Source of the DNA: Psilocybe azurescens
Lineage: Eukaryota > Basidiomycota > Agaricomycetes > Agaricales > Agrocybaceae
Assembly: GCA_023853785.1 (NCBI GenBank)
Contig: JAJIRX010000082.1
Location: 1 to 48,739, forward strand
Reading direction: 5' to 3'
Length of the DNA: 48,739 nt
Shown: piece by piece, positions 1 through 11,578 of the stretch
How positions within the stretch are numbered: position 1 is the first letter of the stretch
Layout: the number at the start of each line of letters is the position of its first letter
Notes under the pieces: model-generated
Told to the model about the DNA's origin: nothing
The model's database searches: none
The model's input: the letters and a program-made list of their open reading frames with translations, nothing else
Program-made: the position numbers and the translations under genes

Positions 1-1018
1 TTTCTTTCCATGCTGCTATCGCCGTTTGACTTTGCGCTGCCTCCTGATTCTTTGCCTCCTCTGCTATCTGCTGTTCCAGCACCCGTCATGCCAGGTGCGT
101 AACATCGCGCTTTTTCGATTATCCTCTTACAAACAACCCTACAGATTCCAACATGGATATTGTCGATGCTCACGGTGAGCCATGGGAGCCGACCAACTAC
201 TCCAGCACAAGGTTCCTCTCCCTGGCCACTTTGTAGAGCCCATGAGGTCCTTTTTGATAGTTACAGTTGGGGCATGGGTTGGTATAAAACCTTGGGATGC
301 GTGAGTTTTTTCTTTCTTTTTCTTGTATCCTACACTGTTAACTCCCTTTTAGTTCAATTGATATCGAGGCCCTGCTCCGTGATCCAGGCTCCGAGGTGAA
401 GCACGTAGCTTCATGGGACGAGGCCGTCGCCTGGTACAGGAATCGGTATCAAGCAGACGGTATTCATATCCTTCCAGCTTCTCTCGCTCCCGTTGTGCCT
501 GCCCCTCCCCTACCCTTCCTGTTGCGCCCTCCCCTGTTATACCCGCTGCACCTGCTCCTCCCGCTACGATAATATCTCAACCCACTGTCGCTTCTCGGAA
601 GCGCACATTTGTTCCCCTGAACATCATACCCCCTCCGCCCTCCTATGCACTGTCTAGCCATGTGGCAGCCTCCTCATCGGCCTTGGCAAGCCGAGACGAC
701 TCTCAAGCAGCCTTGGCAGGCGTCTCCTCATCGACCTTGGCGCACTCGAGCTCCTGCTCCTCTGGCCGCTGCTCCAGGGCTCGCACTAGGGTTGTCAAGA
801 ACAAACCTCCCTATCAGCACCCTGTCTTCTCAAACGTCCACGTTGATGATTATGAATGGATACTCCCCGCCAGGAAGTCCAAGGGAAAAGAAAAGGCCGC
901 CGACAATATCGAATCTTCCACTGCCTCTCAACGCCGATCAGAGCGCCTCCAGCGTCTCTTTGAGGCTCCCATTGCCTCTGGTAGTTCATCCCGTTCTTCC
1001 TCCCGCTTGGCGTGGTAG
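1..1018 (+). CDS. 3' part of gene with RNase H1 N-terminal-like (viroplasmin-type) module
   Basis: The gene enters from the left edge, so its start is outside the window. I see exons at 1-94, 145-174, 237-300 and 353-1018 with canonical introns 95-144, 175-236 and 301-352, all keeping phase. The third and fourth exons encode FLIVTVGAWVGIKPWDA followed by a DIEALLRDPGSEVKHVASW-type stretch and a DEAVAWYRNRY helix. This resembles the small nucleic-acid-binding module found at the N-terminus of RNase H1, in which a 'VVTVGR.VGIF..W' strand is followed by 'Y.S..EA...Y'. The rest is Pro/Ala/Ser-rich, then a basic KSKGKEKAAD segment and a TAG stop at 1016-1018. A one-base frame break lies near 515 in a C run. 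The module call is by pattern only; no RNase H catalytic domain follows. Function is unknown and may be transposon-related. Confidence 0.45.
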
Positions 1019-1455
1019 TTCAACATCCTTCCTAAGTGGGGAATTTGTGAGTAGCTTACAGGTACACAGTATGCAATAGGCTGTAATTAGTTCAATCACA
1101 TGGTTTTCCGTAGTTACAAAATATATGTCTTATTCTGCCCTTCACAACATTTTTCGGATTGGTTTCTGTAAGCCAAGTAAAAGCTGTGTCTGGATGCCAA
1201 GTAGAATTGAAGAGAAAAACTGTAATTCAAAATTTCATGATAAGATCGATGAACCAGTTCGGTAGGGTATACCAGTGGTGGAAGAATGCAAAAAACTAGT
1301 AAAGGTCGTTATTTACTTCAAAGCCGTCAATTGTTTTATATTATCAATAACGATTACATTAAATAGATGGGGAATGTCTTTATTTGAAGCCCTCCAGGTA
1401 AAATTTGTGAACGAAAGAGACAAACGTACGGGCTCCGTCAAAGTAACAATTCAAG
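1019..1455. other. intergenic, nothing recognised
   Basis: AT-rich sequence between two convergent genes. No coding pattern, repeat or RNA gene was recognised. Confidence 0.5.
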
Positions 1456-1932
1456 TCAATCCTCATCCCCCAATGCCATCAGTCGTTGGTATTCCTCCTC
1501 GTCTTGTTCCAGTTGTTGTGCGTGCTTTTTTCTAGTCTATACAAGTAATGGTAAGCAATGGAATCCATAATAGGTTCAAATGAAAACATACCGATAGCGC
1601 CTGGAACAAAAATTAAGGCAGCCTGTTTTTCTCCTCGGGTAGCGTGGCTTGAGCCTGCCTATGCTGTTCTTTCTCCAGGCTAAGTTCTTCGGGGATGATC
1701 TTTTCCTGGAATAAATCAGCATTAGTTTCTTGCAGCTACACTGATTCGATGTTTAACATACCTCTTGATTCTTTTTCGTAAGCGATCATTAGCTCTTACT
1801 CTCGATATGTTTCTGCAGTAATATTGAATGTCCTGGCTATACTAAGAGACAAGCTGGAGTACTTACTCGCCGATATTCCCTCTTTATTTTAAGGTTGTTT
1901 TGACGTTGTTCTTCATCGATCGGTGCAGGCAT
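1456..1932 (-). pseudogene. small charged coiled-coil-like gene, apparently decayed
   Basis: Read on the minus strand, an ATG at 1932 opens a short charged exon (MPAPIDEEQRQNN...KIKREYRR) followed by a GTAAGT donor. A middle exon encodes EKIIPEELSLEKEQHRQAQA and continues towards QAALIFVPGAI. The last exon encodes KKHAQQLEQDEEEYQRLMAL and ends GDED with TGA at 1458-1456. The exons are separated by ~55 bp introns with GTATGT donors. The frame breaks once in an A run near 1640, and the junction into the second exon cannot be made in frame. The product would be a short, highly charged alpha-helical protein; I do not recognise it. It may be pseudogenic or mis-sequenced. Confidence 0.4.
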
Positions 1933-2919
1933 GAGAGCTAGGAAACGGTGAGGAACAACGAACGGCGAAATTTGTGGCACAGGCTGTTATCAATTCTAAA
2001 AATAGATGCTTCCCGAAATGGACTCGCACCGAAATCCTATACTTTTGGTGGCTCTCGACACTTGAGACTGAGCACCTGGTGATAGATAAAGCTCATAAAA
2101 GCTCTTTATACACGATTTTTGTTTAATACATGGCGTTGAGGACCAAAAAGCGAGATATCAGATATGACTTTAACACGGTTTTGAGCCGAAGGCACAACTG
2201 AGTTTCATATAGCATCTAGAAACGCGTCTCAGAGTGCTCAAGAGTTTACACAACTCTGTCATGCATCGCTGCCTAAATTTTTATGCGTATATGAATGGGT
2301 ATGCTATAGGTAGCTGTACATATAATTATTTTCATTCAGAGACCAATACTTCGTCAGTAATGAACAATTCTTTGTTCAAGGGTTTTTCCGGAATCAGCAT
2401 TTTACCCGGAATCAGCACTTTCGAAAACTAAAACATTCGTTTTGAAGGTGTACTGAGGGTGCTTCAAGATGAAAATAATATATAACGTATACCACCATTA
2501 ACTAATTCATATTTTGGACAACTAGCAGTATTTCAGACCTTCTTTCCATCTTAAAGCCTCTAACTGTGTATATGACTCTAAGTCCTCTGGCAGAAGAGTT
2601 TTGAGGTACTTGTCCTTTGTCTTGCAGTCGTGGGCCACCCATAGAAAGAGCCCACCGGCTGTGTAAGGGGTGAGGGGTGAATGACGTTAAGTGAATGTGG
2701 AGGTGAATGAGGGTAAGCGAATGTGCTGCACCGTATTACAGCTTGACAAAGAGTTTGAGGCGACGTATCTAGATCCTGGTGAAATGAAATAGGTGAGTAT
2801 CAGGCCTGATGTGATGAAGGGGTAGGTAGAAAAGTCTGTTTGGAAGAGAGGAGAGGTCAGCGTTAGTTCAATTGGTGGTTCGATTCTACTCAACATGGAT
2901 ACTCAACATGGATTGACAA
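1933..2919. other. intergenic, nothing recognised
   Basis: About 1 kb of AT-rich sequence with only short chance reading frames. No transposon ends or RNA genes were recognised. Confidence 0.45.
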
Positions 2920-3270
2920 TGCGGACGACGATTGGCAACGGAGGAATGTGCAAGAGAAGAATCAGGAGGGAAGAAGGTTTCAGAGGACAACGATTGGCAT
3001 CGGAGGGATATGAGAGAGAAGAATCTGGAGGAGGGGGAGATTTTAGCAGACGACGATTGGGATACAGGGAGCTTACATTTGAAGATGAGGGATGTGCGAG
3101 AGAAGAATCTGGAGGGAAGGAGGTTTCAGTGGACAACGATTGGCATCGGAAGGATGTGCGAGAGAAGAATCTGGACGGATGGAGGTTTCAGCAGACGACG
3201 ATTGGGATACAGGGAGCTTACAGTGAAAGAAGATTCTGGAGGGACGGACGTTTGGGAGTGGAAGACGATT
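2920..3270 (+). repeat. ~62 bp imperfect tandem repeat (minisatellite), five copies
   Basis: The core GACGACGATTGG or GACAACGATTGG recurs with its ATTGG at 2931, 2993, 3056, 3139 and 3201. The spacings are 62, 63, 83 and 62 bp; the 83 bp unit carries about 20 extra bases. Between the cores the conserved text is GAGAGAAGAATCTGGAGG and AAGGTTTCAG. A shorter relative, GATTCTGGAGGGA, recurs twice from ~3234 to ~3275. The purine-rich units keep several frames open on both strands, which accounts for the reading frames here. I do not call a protein. Confidence 0.8.
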
Positions 3271-3715
3271 CTGGAGGGAAGGGCGTTTGGCAATGTCAGT
3301 GACGCTGCTTTGTGGAAGGATGGTAGGATAGAAGGAGATGGGACTTACAGATGGACGAGGAACGTGAGCACTACCGATATGCAGAGTCAGGGCTGAGTGA
3401 CTGAATAAAAAGGAACGGGGCGTACGGTGAACGCAATCATAATCTAGTTCGAGTACATCGTCAGCTAGTTGCGCGGGTGTGTGGGTTAGAGGATTTGTAA
3501 CGTACCAAAGAAAGTGGAACAAAGAGAGCAAAGAAATAGAGATAGACCTTTTCAACAGGGGTTTAGGGGCGAGTTTGAAATATGGATGGAGGTCAAGAAG
3601 ACCAATCAGAACCGTTAAACGACTGTTGATGCAATCACGTGATTTGTTTTTCGTCGAGTATACTGAGTCTGGTTTTCTTAAAGTCTTCATTGATCTTCGA
3701 TTCATATTCGCTTAG
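3271..3715. other. spacer between minisatellite and transposase gene
   Basis: No gene recognised. This stretch would contain the 5' end of the KDZ element, but I found no terminal inverted repeat. Confidence 0.4.
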
Positions 3716-6700
3716 ATGTTCTCCAAAAACGCCGACGGATTACTGCTCGCCAGGTTGGTGCATACCATGACTCTGTGCAGATACTCAACGATTTCGATAT
3801 TATCCACTCTAGCGAGGGCACTTTGCAAATGTCAGTGGAACAACACGAGCAGCACGCATAGATCATTCCCCGAACGTGTAGCTGGGGCTTGGGAGCAAGT
3901 AACTTCGTGGTCCCCTCCTGATGACGAGAACTTCGCCCTAAACGCAGATGAAGAGTGGTACAACGAAACAGTCGAGGCCGAGGTGATGGAGGAATGGCCC
4001 CCGCCTCAAATAGCTGCGAAACAAAAAAGAAAAAGAGTGTCGTTTCAGTCAGTATTTGTCTGCTTTTCGTTCGACCGCTGCTGACTACTAGCTAATGTAT
4101 GTAGAGACGTCCCCATGTAGTATGGAAAGAAACACATCGGCAGGGATACCTCGACGAGATTCTTCGCTGGGAAGGAAGGGGGACTTTCGACATGCACAGC
4201 ACTGTCCGGATTGCATTGCGCGTTCCGTTGAAGATCCTGGCCCTCCGGAATATAGGTGCAGAGAGTGCATCTCTCCTGACCTTACGTGCCGAGTGTGTTG
4301 CGTGAAGAGACACCGACTGCACCCATTCCATCGTATTGAGGTGCGTATTTTTCTAGTTTGACAATTCTGCTCTTGCTAACGTTCAAACAAGAAATGGACT
4401 GGAACGCAGTTCATTGAGGTGTCGCTCAAGACTCTGGGACTTCGGCTCCAGCTCAATCACTCTTCCGGCTACTGCGAAAATCCCATTCCATGTCATTCGA
4501 ATATGTTGGTGCTTCATACGAATGGCATACACTCTGTGAACGTATTTTATTGTGGTTGCCCCGTGAAATTCCCCACCATCTCCAGCTCCTTCGTCGAAGG
4601 CTTTACCCAGCATCTCAGTTGTCGGTACAGACGTGTGCAACATTTGAAGTCCTCCGCCACCTCCACAAACTCGCACTTACTACAAAAGCATCGACATACG
4701 ATTTCTACCGCTGTCTCGAAAAATCAACCACAAACCTAGGCATTAACCCCCAAAATCGCGATACCGGGCGCTCTTTCGGATGATACTGCAGTGGCGACAC
4801 TTACAGATGCTCAAGTGGGCGGGGCGAGCACACGATATCACTGGCGCTGCGGGGACATCAGCTGGAGAATTGGCAATCGTATGCCCTTCGTGTCCACATC
4901 CTGGCATTAACTTGCCAACTGATTGGGAGAAGGTTCCTAAGGGAATGAAGTGAGTTGTCGAATATGACTTCGACGAGTCCTATCTAACTATATTCTAGGT
5001 TTCTCTATATGATGATCATTTGCATGGATGCCAACTTTCGGTTGAAGAATCAACTCGTGTCTAACTACTCGCAAGATCCTGGACTCGGAACTGGATGGGC
5101 GTATATGGTTCCTCGAGAGCCATACGAAAATTATGTTTTGAGCCGAGCAAACGATGAAGACGTATGCTCCGCTTTGTTATATTTTGTTTTCTTGTCTAAC
5201 GATCCTCCAGATTAGCACTTGCGTTGGATTCCAGGCCCTGGCGAAGGCGAACACTAAATTTTCGATTGGTTTACGATACACAGGGGTTGGAGCTGCGGTA
5301 TGTGGGAGATCGGAGATGATCCTGCCAGTAGGGGTAGGAAACCTACAAAAAGGAGAGCGGTGAGTACTCTACTTTCTGAAATCCTGATTCATCGTTGACG
5401 TTTTCTGCAGGTACGCCAATATGGACTATATCTTTGCTTCGATCCTTCAGATGATAGCGGTTCACCTCGTTCTGATAAGCTACGATATCGCCTGCCAATG
5501 GTTCATCAACCTATTCAAAAGGATGGAGAATGACTGGCCTGAAAGCCTCAAACCAGCTGCGACAACAACCCTGGTTCCCGCAATTCCTAAACTTCATGAA
5601 CCAATGCATACGCAGGCCAACCATCAGGTTTATTCTTTAAATTATATCCCCGGTGTTGGACTCTCCGACTGCGAGTGCCCAGAACGTGTATGGTCAAATC
5701 ACAACGCTCTTTCAAATGCAACCAAGACTCAGGGGCCCGGCTCTCGACAGGATACGCTGGACGATCACTTGATTTTGGAATTGGATGAAGTACACGTCGT
5801 TGGGAAAGTCCTTGCTACGAAGGTACAAAAACGCCGTTGCCGAGCGCAATGTTCAAACTGAAGGCCATCATGGCCTGTCAATCTCGCTGGACGACGATCT
5901 GTTGAAGAAGTGGGAGGATATGTGTCAGGAATGGGAGGATGATGGGTTTCCGAAGAACAAGAAAACCCATACCATATGCCAGAAAACAGTAAGCAGACGT
6001 TAGTAAATGCATTTCCCAGTGATGCTAACTATCTCTTAGCTATGACAGAGGCTCAAGTTCAGAAGGAATTGGCCGAAAGCGAAGCAGAGTACATCGCTCA
6101 AGGGAACACCTTCCCCATGCAACAACCGCTTCAATGTTCATTGGGCTAGGCCTTGAGCTTGAAGAGGCTCAGTGAGTATTGGTATCTTATTGTATTTCCG
6201 TCACTCAACTAACGTAGTTTTATTTTTGAAAGACGACATATCCATCGTCTGGCTAAAAACGCCAAGGCACATTCAACTATCCGACAGGCAGGCTCTTTGA
6301 CAGAGCAGCTTTAAACGTACTGCGACACGCATCCGCGCCTGGGAACAACTTCTCCCCATCTACATTCCTGGTATTCTGCAATACCAAACCGACCATCCTC
6401 GCCCATCGACTTCAATGAACTCCGAAGATACCGTACTTTGGCTACCTTCTGCCATTCCGGAACCTCATCGGTCTCGTATATCTAGGGCTGGATTGGGGGA
6501 TATTGAGAGTCGGCTGCGTCATGCCCAGATGGTTGACTCTCTAAATTCAATTCGCCAAATCCTTAAGGTCAAAACCAGAATGATCCAATTCAAAAATAAG
6601 AACATCCGTGGTCAGCGGGATGGCCTTCGTTCGACCTCCGTAATCGATCGTGTTCATGAACGAGCCAGGTTTGCCACAGCTAAGTATCGTGCTGCACGTA

Positions 6701-7383
6701 TCGCCCAACTGGCTTTGGTGGGGCCGGGGACTGGGAGGTGCTGTTGAAGAAACTGGAAGACGGTGACATCAGAGGGTACCAAGACCCAAATTCGACTACA
6801 TATCCGAGTTGGATGGTGTGGAACGTATGAGGACGGCCAAGGCCCAGCGGATGGTGTGAGGCAGGAGGAGGGAGAGCTGGAGCTATTCAACGAAGTCAGG
6901 ACCAGAAGAGATGGCACAGGCGAAACTCGGCGAACACTCTCATGGATTTGGACCACTGCCACAAGCGCTACCGCCTCGGACAATGATCGCGATGATATTC
7001 TACGAGTGGAATGGGTGAAAAGTCGTGCGAGAGCTAATCGAGCGAAGGAGGAGGTCATGCTTCTCAAGGAGGAGATGAGACGAACACTTGCCTTCCTAGA
7101 TTGGAAGGCAAACTGGTGGCGCAACCGACAGCGTTCCAGGGCTGTCACCGAGTCAAAGGATTTGTTGGAAGGGATTTCTTCATATGCTCTGTCGCAGGCC
7201 GGTGTTCAGGAGTCTCTCGCTAATCATTTCCGAGACTTGTGGAAGGCTCCTCTTCAAGACATGACCCATAATAGCAACAACAACGACCAAGATGACGAGA
7301 ATGATGAAAATGATGATAATGAGCCTGAAGACGATGACGACGACGAGGTGATGGATGTTGATGATCTTGAGGATGATATCTGA
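3716..7383 (+). CDS. CxC2-type KDZ transposase (frame-broken in this sequence)
   Basis: Predicted DNA transposase of the KDZ (Kyakuja-Dileera-Zisupton) superfamily. In order: an N-terminal region (3720-4050); a zinc ribbon of CPDC...YRCREC...CRVCC type near 4200-4320 (CxC2 module); the GIHSVNVFYCGC strand (~4520-4560); the ASTYDFYRCLE helix (~4690-4720); the catalytic MDANFRLK segment (5023-5050); a GVGAAVCGR...GNLQKGERY block; ISYDIACQWFINLFKRM (5478-5525); and GVGLSDCECPERVWSNHNAL with QDTLDDH (5652-5768). The C-terminus has the family's GTGETRRTLSWIW, MLLKEEMRRTLAFLDWKANWW and a Asp-rich tail ending at TGA 7383. Introns with good sites include 4949-4998, 5163-5212 and 5361-5410. The frame breaks near 3860, 4180, 4560, 4755, 5775, 6115, 6315 and 6735, mostly in homopolymer runs, so it is either a young relic or an intact gene with consensus errors. 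Confidence 0.85.
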
Positions 7384-8104
7384 TTTTTTAGGTGGAGGGT
7401 TTGTACTGTATCATATTTCTATACCACTGTATACATTTTCTACTTTTACTACACTTTTGGTTGGCAATATGTAAATGAATTACCCAAGCTTTCGACAACC
7501 AATCATGATGATGTTAGGCCTAGAGCTCTGACTACGGTCCATCAATATATTAGTAAGATGTGGAATTTTAGAGCCCGATCAGCCGTCAAAATGTTTGTAA
7601 TACGAAGTCACGTTATTAAGCCTAGAGCTCTCTCAACGGTCCATCAAATTATTTGTAAGAGTTGCCAATTTTAGAGCTCGATCAGTGATCCATCAAAATG
7701 TCAGCAATATGAAGTCATCGTATTATCACACCCGAACACAATCAATCTAATAATGACGCAGACACGTCTATTTTTAAACGTCATCCAAAGATTCCCATTG
7801 CAATCCACCCCGCAACGCCTGCGATATCCAGCGCAAATGGGGGCAATGGGGTGTAATTTATTAATAGAACGCAATGGACATTTTAGCGCGCCCAAAACGC
7901 CAAAGAGCCTGTCACAAACCCATTTTTCGCCCCCGCAGAGCAGAAATACGGTTTGTTTATATATATTTTTCTGCACCCACCCAATGCAGTGCCAAACCCC
8001 GCTCATGCATGAATTCAGGCAGTTGGGATACTGCCCGTGTGGATATATAACACGATTTGGGCAACTGCCGGTACTTCATACATGGCCTTAACCACTACAG
8101 GTGA
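7384..8104. other. spacer between KDZ gene and NACHT gene
   Basis: Holds the tandem duplication at 7514-7733 and then the presumed 5' region of the NACHT gene. The first coding exon of that gene was not identified with confidence; a stop (TGA 8102-8104) lies directly upstream in frame. Confidence 0.5.
7514..7733. repeat. ~100 bp tandem duplication
   Basis: Two adjacent diverged copies, about 7514-7612 and 7615-7733. Both contain GCCTAGAGCTCT, CGGTCCATCAA, TTTTAGAGC(C/T)CGATCAG and AATATGAAGTCA-like text in the same order. It lies just 3' of the KDZ gene and may be part of that element's end. Confidence 0.65.
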
Positions 8105-10621
8105 CGATTGCTGGAAGCATCATCTCTCGGAGCACTCCATAACTCTGGCGAGAGATTCGACCCTGCCAAATGCCACCCAAACACTCGTACCGCCGTCCTT
8201 CAGAAGCTCATGGATTGGTTCATTGGGGAGTTTGGATGGGATAATTTGGTGCTTTGGCTGTATGGTCCAGCAGGTGCAGGGAAATCGGCTATCGCACAAA
8301 CCTTCGCAGAACTATGTGCCGAGAAGAATGGCCTTGTCGCCAGTTTCTTTTTCTCTAGGTCAGATCCCAGGCGAAACAACGAAGGGGCTTTGGTGGCAAC
8401 GTTGGCCTATCAATTATGGTTACGAATACCTGAATCTCGGCCAATAGTTGAAGCAGCTATCAATAACAATCCGGCCATCTTTCAGCTCGATTTCGATACA
8501 CAATTTCGCACGTTGTTCCTCGATCCTCTTCTTCAGCTTTCCAGCGCCGGGCGCTTCACATCTACGATACCATTTCCCAGACTAATTTTTATCGATGGTC
8601 TTGACGAATGCGATGGAGTGGACGCCCAGGACATGATTTTAAAAACCATTTCGAATGCACTCCAATGTCATCGCTCGGCTCTCCCCTTTAGATTTCTCAT
8701 TGCCGTATCATCTCACCACATCATTTTCTGTCGCCCATCTGAACAGTCTGACTTTTCGTCTTGCACTGGATGACACATACCAGCAAGACGACGATATAAG
8801 GCTATATCTGACAGACTCGTTTCGTGACATACGAAAGACGCACATCATGCGCGCCCATCTTCCGGATTCATGGCCATCGGAGGAAGACATTGCGAAATTG
8901 GTCGCAAAATCGTCAGGTCAATTCATCTACGCATCCACGGTCATTACATATGTGTCCTCTCCTCGGAATAATCCACTCGATCGTCTCAAAGTCATTCAAG
9001 GCCTCCTTCTGGTCAACGAAGATAGGCCATATGCGCAACTCGATGCTTTATATATCAATATCCTTTCTGAGGTGGAAAATGTCAAGGCTGTCTTGCAAAT
9101 TATAGGGGTGGCTTTCGTATTGCCCAATGATTCCATTGGACATCTGGGAGTCGATGAACTAGAGAAATTTATGCAACTTACCCCTGGCACTGTTCAGCTC
9201 CTACTCATTGACCTATTGTCGGTTGTGGGTGCCTCACATAGCTATTTGCCTATCAAATTTCTTCATGCCTCGTTCACTGACTTCCTCGTTGATCCAACTC
9301 GGTCTCGTCAATTTTTCATTGATCCCAGTAAAAGGCATGAGGAAGCTGCCCAATTCTGTATTTCTGCCATTGAATGTAAGCATTGATCGCTAGCTTACAA
9401 ATATATTTCTGAGTTTCGGTCTATTTCATATATAGCACTCGATATAGCGACACCACTGCAAACTTATGCGTACCGGTCATTCTTGAATCATCTTCGATAG
9501 GCAGGCCCTCTGCATGGCAACACCACTCTTCGGGAGAACATTTCAAGATGCCCTATATTCAGCACTGGAAAAATTATGCGTTCACATCAAGAGATGGACC
9601 TTTAATATATCGCAACCTTTTGGTGAAGATCCTGCAATATTTCTACAATTTCTGCAAACGTCGGTACGTCTACGTCTTTAAAGATACTGGAAACAACGTA
9701 TTTTGACTCCAAATCCAGGAATTTAGCCAAACAGAAGAGCTTCATCTCCACCATCGAGCTATCTTGGATGACAAATTACGCAAATATTTGGAATTAATTC
9801 CTATAACTCCTTGTCTGGCTTTTTGGACTGCCGTCAGTGCCGGTGGAATGCTCGAATATAATCAAACAGTCTCTTTGCAGATATTTAGAGTTCTTTCATC
9901 CTCATCGGCACCCGATGCCTCAGCTTATGTGCAAGGTTTTCTCTTTTCTTCATTATTCGATCATATCGAGGTGGAGAAACAACCTGCATGGTACAGAGTT
10001 TGTCCCATAGCTAGTACCCCATATCTACGGATGGTGACGGAATTTCTAAATGATCCGTTACGAGCAGGACCGCACGCTGTAAATCAATTAACCCATACTA
10101 CCGCTGCGGTGTTCGCAGTGAAGTTTGCGATCAGGGATTGGGATGGAATAAAGTCCATTTCTCTGCACGCATGTCGGGGCGAACAGTGGAACTTTGTTTG
10201 GGATACTTTTGCATTCATGTTATCCAAGGCCGGGTACTCGGCCGAGCTAGTCAATATACTCAGCCAACGGAACCTCACCTTCAATTTAGGACAACCGGGA
10301 ACCAATGTGGGCCATCGGGTACAGAGCTTGTTCATAGCAGTCCGCAACTATTTGCTTAGGTTCAAAGGGTCGAGTCCTTCACCGTTCAAAGTTATCAACT
10401 GGACAGAATATCCAAGTGACTATGTTGGTAATTGTTTCACGGTCGATGATCTAGACGATAACAACGGGATAAACCAATTTTTCTACGTCGACGTTTCCAT
10501 TCTTTCGAGTAACGAGGATGTGCAGGAGCCTGCAGTGCAAAAGCGAACGGTCATGTGGAAATACATACATTGGGCGTACGCGTTGGTGGACGTGTACATT
10601 CGGAGGGTTATCTGCCATTAA
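8105..10621 (+). pseudogene. NACHT/STAND NTPase (NLR-like), full-length copy with nonsense codon
   Basis: A NACHT-type P-loop NTPase, the core of fungal NLR-like signal proteins, which are thought to act in non-self recognition or cell-death control. Visible: the family N-terminal motif HNSGERFDPAKCHPNTR (~8140-8190); Walker A GPAGAGKSAIAQTF (~8267-8310); SFFFSR; Walker B LIFIDGLDECDG (~8583-8620); an arginine-like RFLIA segment; and FLHASFTDFLVDP (~9262-9298), usual at the end of this NACHT family. Introns 9376-9435 and ~9664-9717 are followed by a ~285 residue C-terminal region without recognisable repeats, ending TAA 10621. Damage: frame break near 8720, TAG at 9498-9500 where the second copy has a CAG codon, and frame break near 9540 in a T run. 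The first exon is not resolved. No WD40, ankyrin or TPR repeats are present. Confidence 0.8.
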
Positions 10622-11578
10622 TGTGCAAGGGACATTCACTAGCGTAGAATGTACACTATATGGTTAAGGTCACAATGATATTTGACACCGACGAAACTCA
10701 CTGAGTCACTGAGACCGTAAGCTCACGACGGGTGTTAAAGCTAGGTTTAAGAGTACCTGTACCAGTACGACAACAAAGTTCATTTCATTTCGCGTCTCGT
10801 CGGTTTCCTACCTGTAAAAATGTGGGTTGTTATCATAAGTATGTAAGTAAATGTTTGTTATTATCTGGGTAGTAATGTGTCATGTATCCCTCGAGCCGAT
10901 CCACGCGCCATGCCGTGTCCTAGATCCTGGATAATATCGTCACCTCACAAAGAACAATAACCTCGACACGTACAGGAGGAGAGGGAGAGATTTAGGGTAC
11001 ATGTGCGTGGCTTGCATGTGATCAATAGTTTGGTATCCAGATTGTGGGTTGTGTGTAGCGCGCAGAGCGTAGATGACCGTAGAGATCCACAGCACAAACT
11101 CGAACGTAATATCTGAACAGGGGGTCTTTATTACTGTGGTCGTCATGGATAGGGATAGGGTACCGCATTAAGCGCATGGGAGCGTGAGGTGTCGTCGGTG
11201 TCCTTGAGACATCAAGTCATCGATAGAACATCGGTCGGAAGGGAGGGAAGTGGCTGCAGTCGTTTTAGTAAAAAGCGACAAGCCGGCGATGAGAATAAGG
11301 TCGAAGTAAAATTTGAAAGAAAAGCCAAAATGGGGGTTGAGAACGAAGTAAAAACGATGATGGAGGGGTCGGAGAGTGAAGCCGGAGAGTGAGGTGGAGA
11401 GGTGGGACGGAGGTGGGGATGGAAGAGGAGCACAGGGCTTTTACTCGATACTCGGGCTTACGAACTAAATGGGAATAATAACCACAACAGCACACAGTGT
11501 GTGCGTTCTCATACAAACTCAATCCCAAATCCCAACCTGGACGACTCGAAAAGCCAAAAACCCACTCAGGTGCAGACG
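10622..11578. other. 3' flank of NACHT gene and AT-rich spacer
   Basis: The first ~95 bp after the NACHT stop match the flank beyond the second NACHT copy (minus strand, 39105-39175), so the duplicated segment includes 3' sequence, ending near TCACTGAGACCGTA. After that I see no gene. Confidence 0.5.

Noticed and set aside
2895..3396. Overlapping 135 and 154 residue frames in the minisatellite
   Set aside because: Both follow the 62 bp repeat period in different frames, and neither has a domain or start context. The openness is explained by the purine-rich repeat.
8105..10621. Intact NACHT gene with only consensus errors
   Set aside because: One break is in a T run, but TAG at 9498-9500 is a substitution relative to the CAG in the other copy, and the break near 8720 is not a clear one-base run error. 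I keep it as a pseudogene pending reads.
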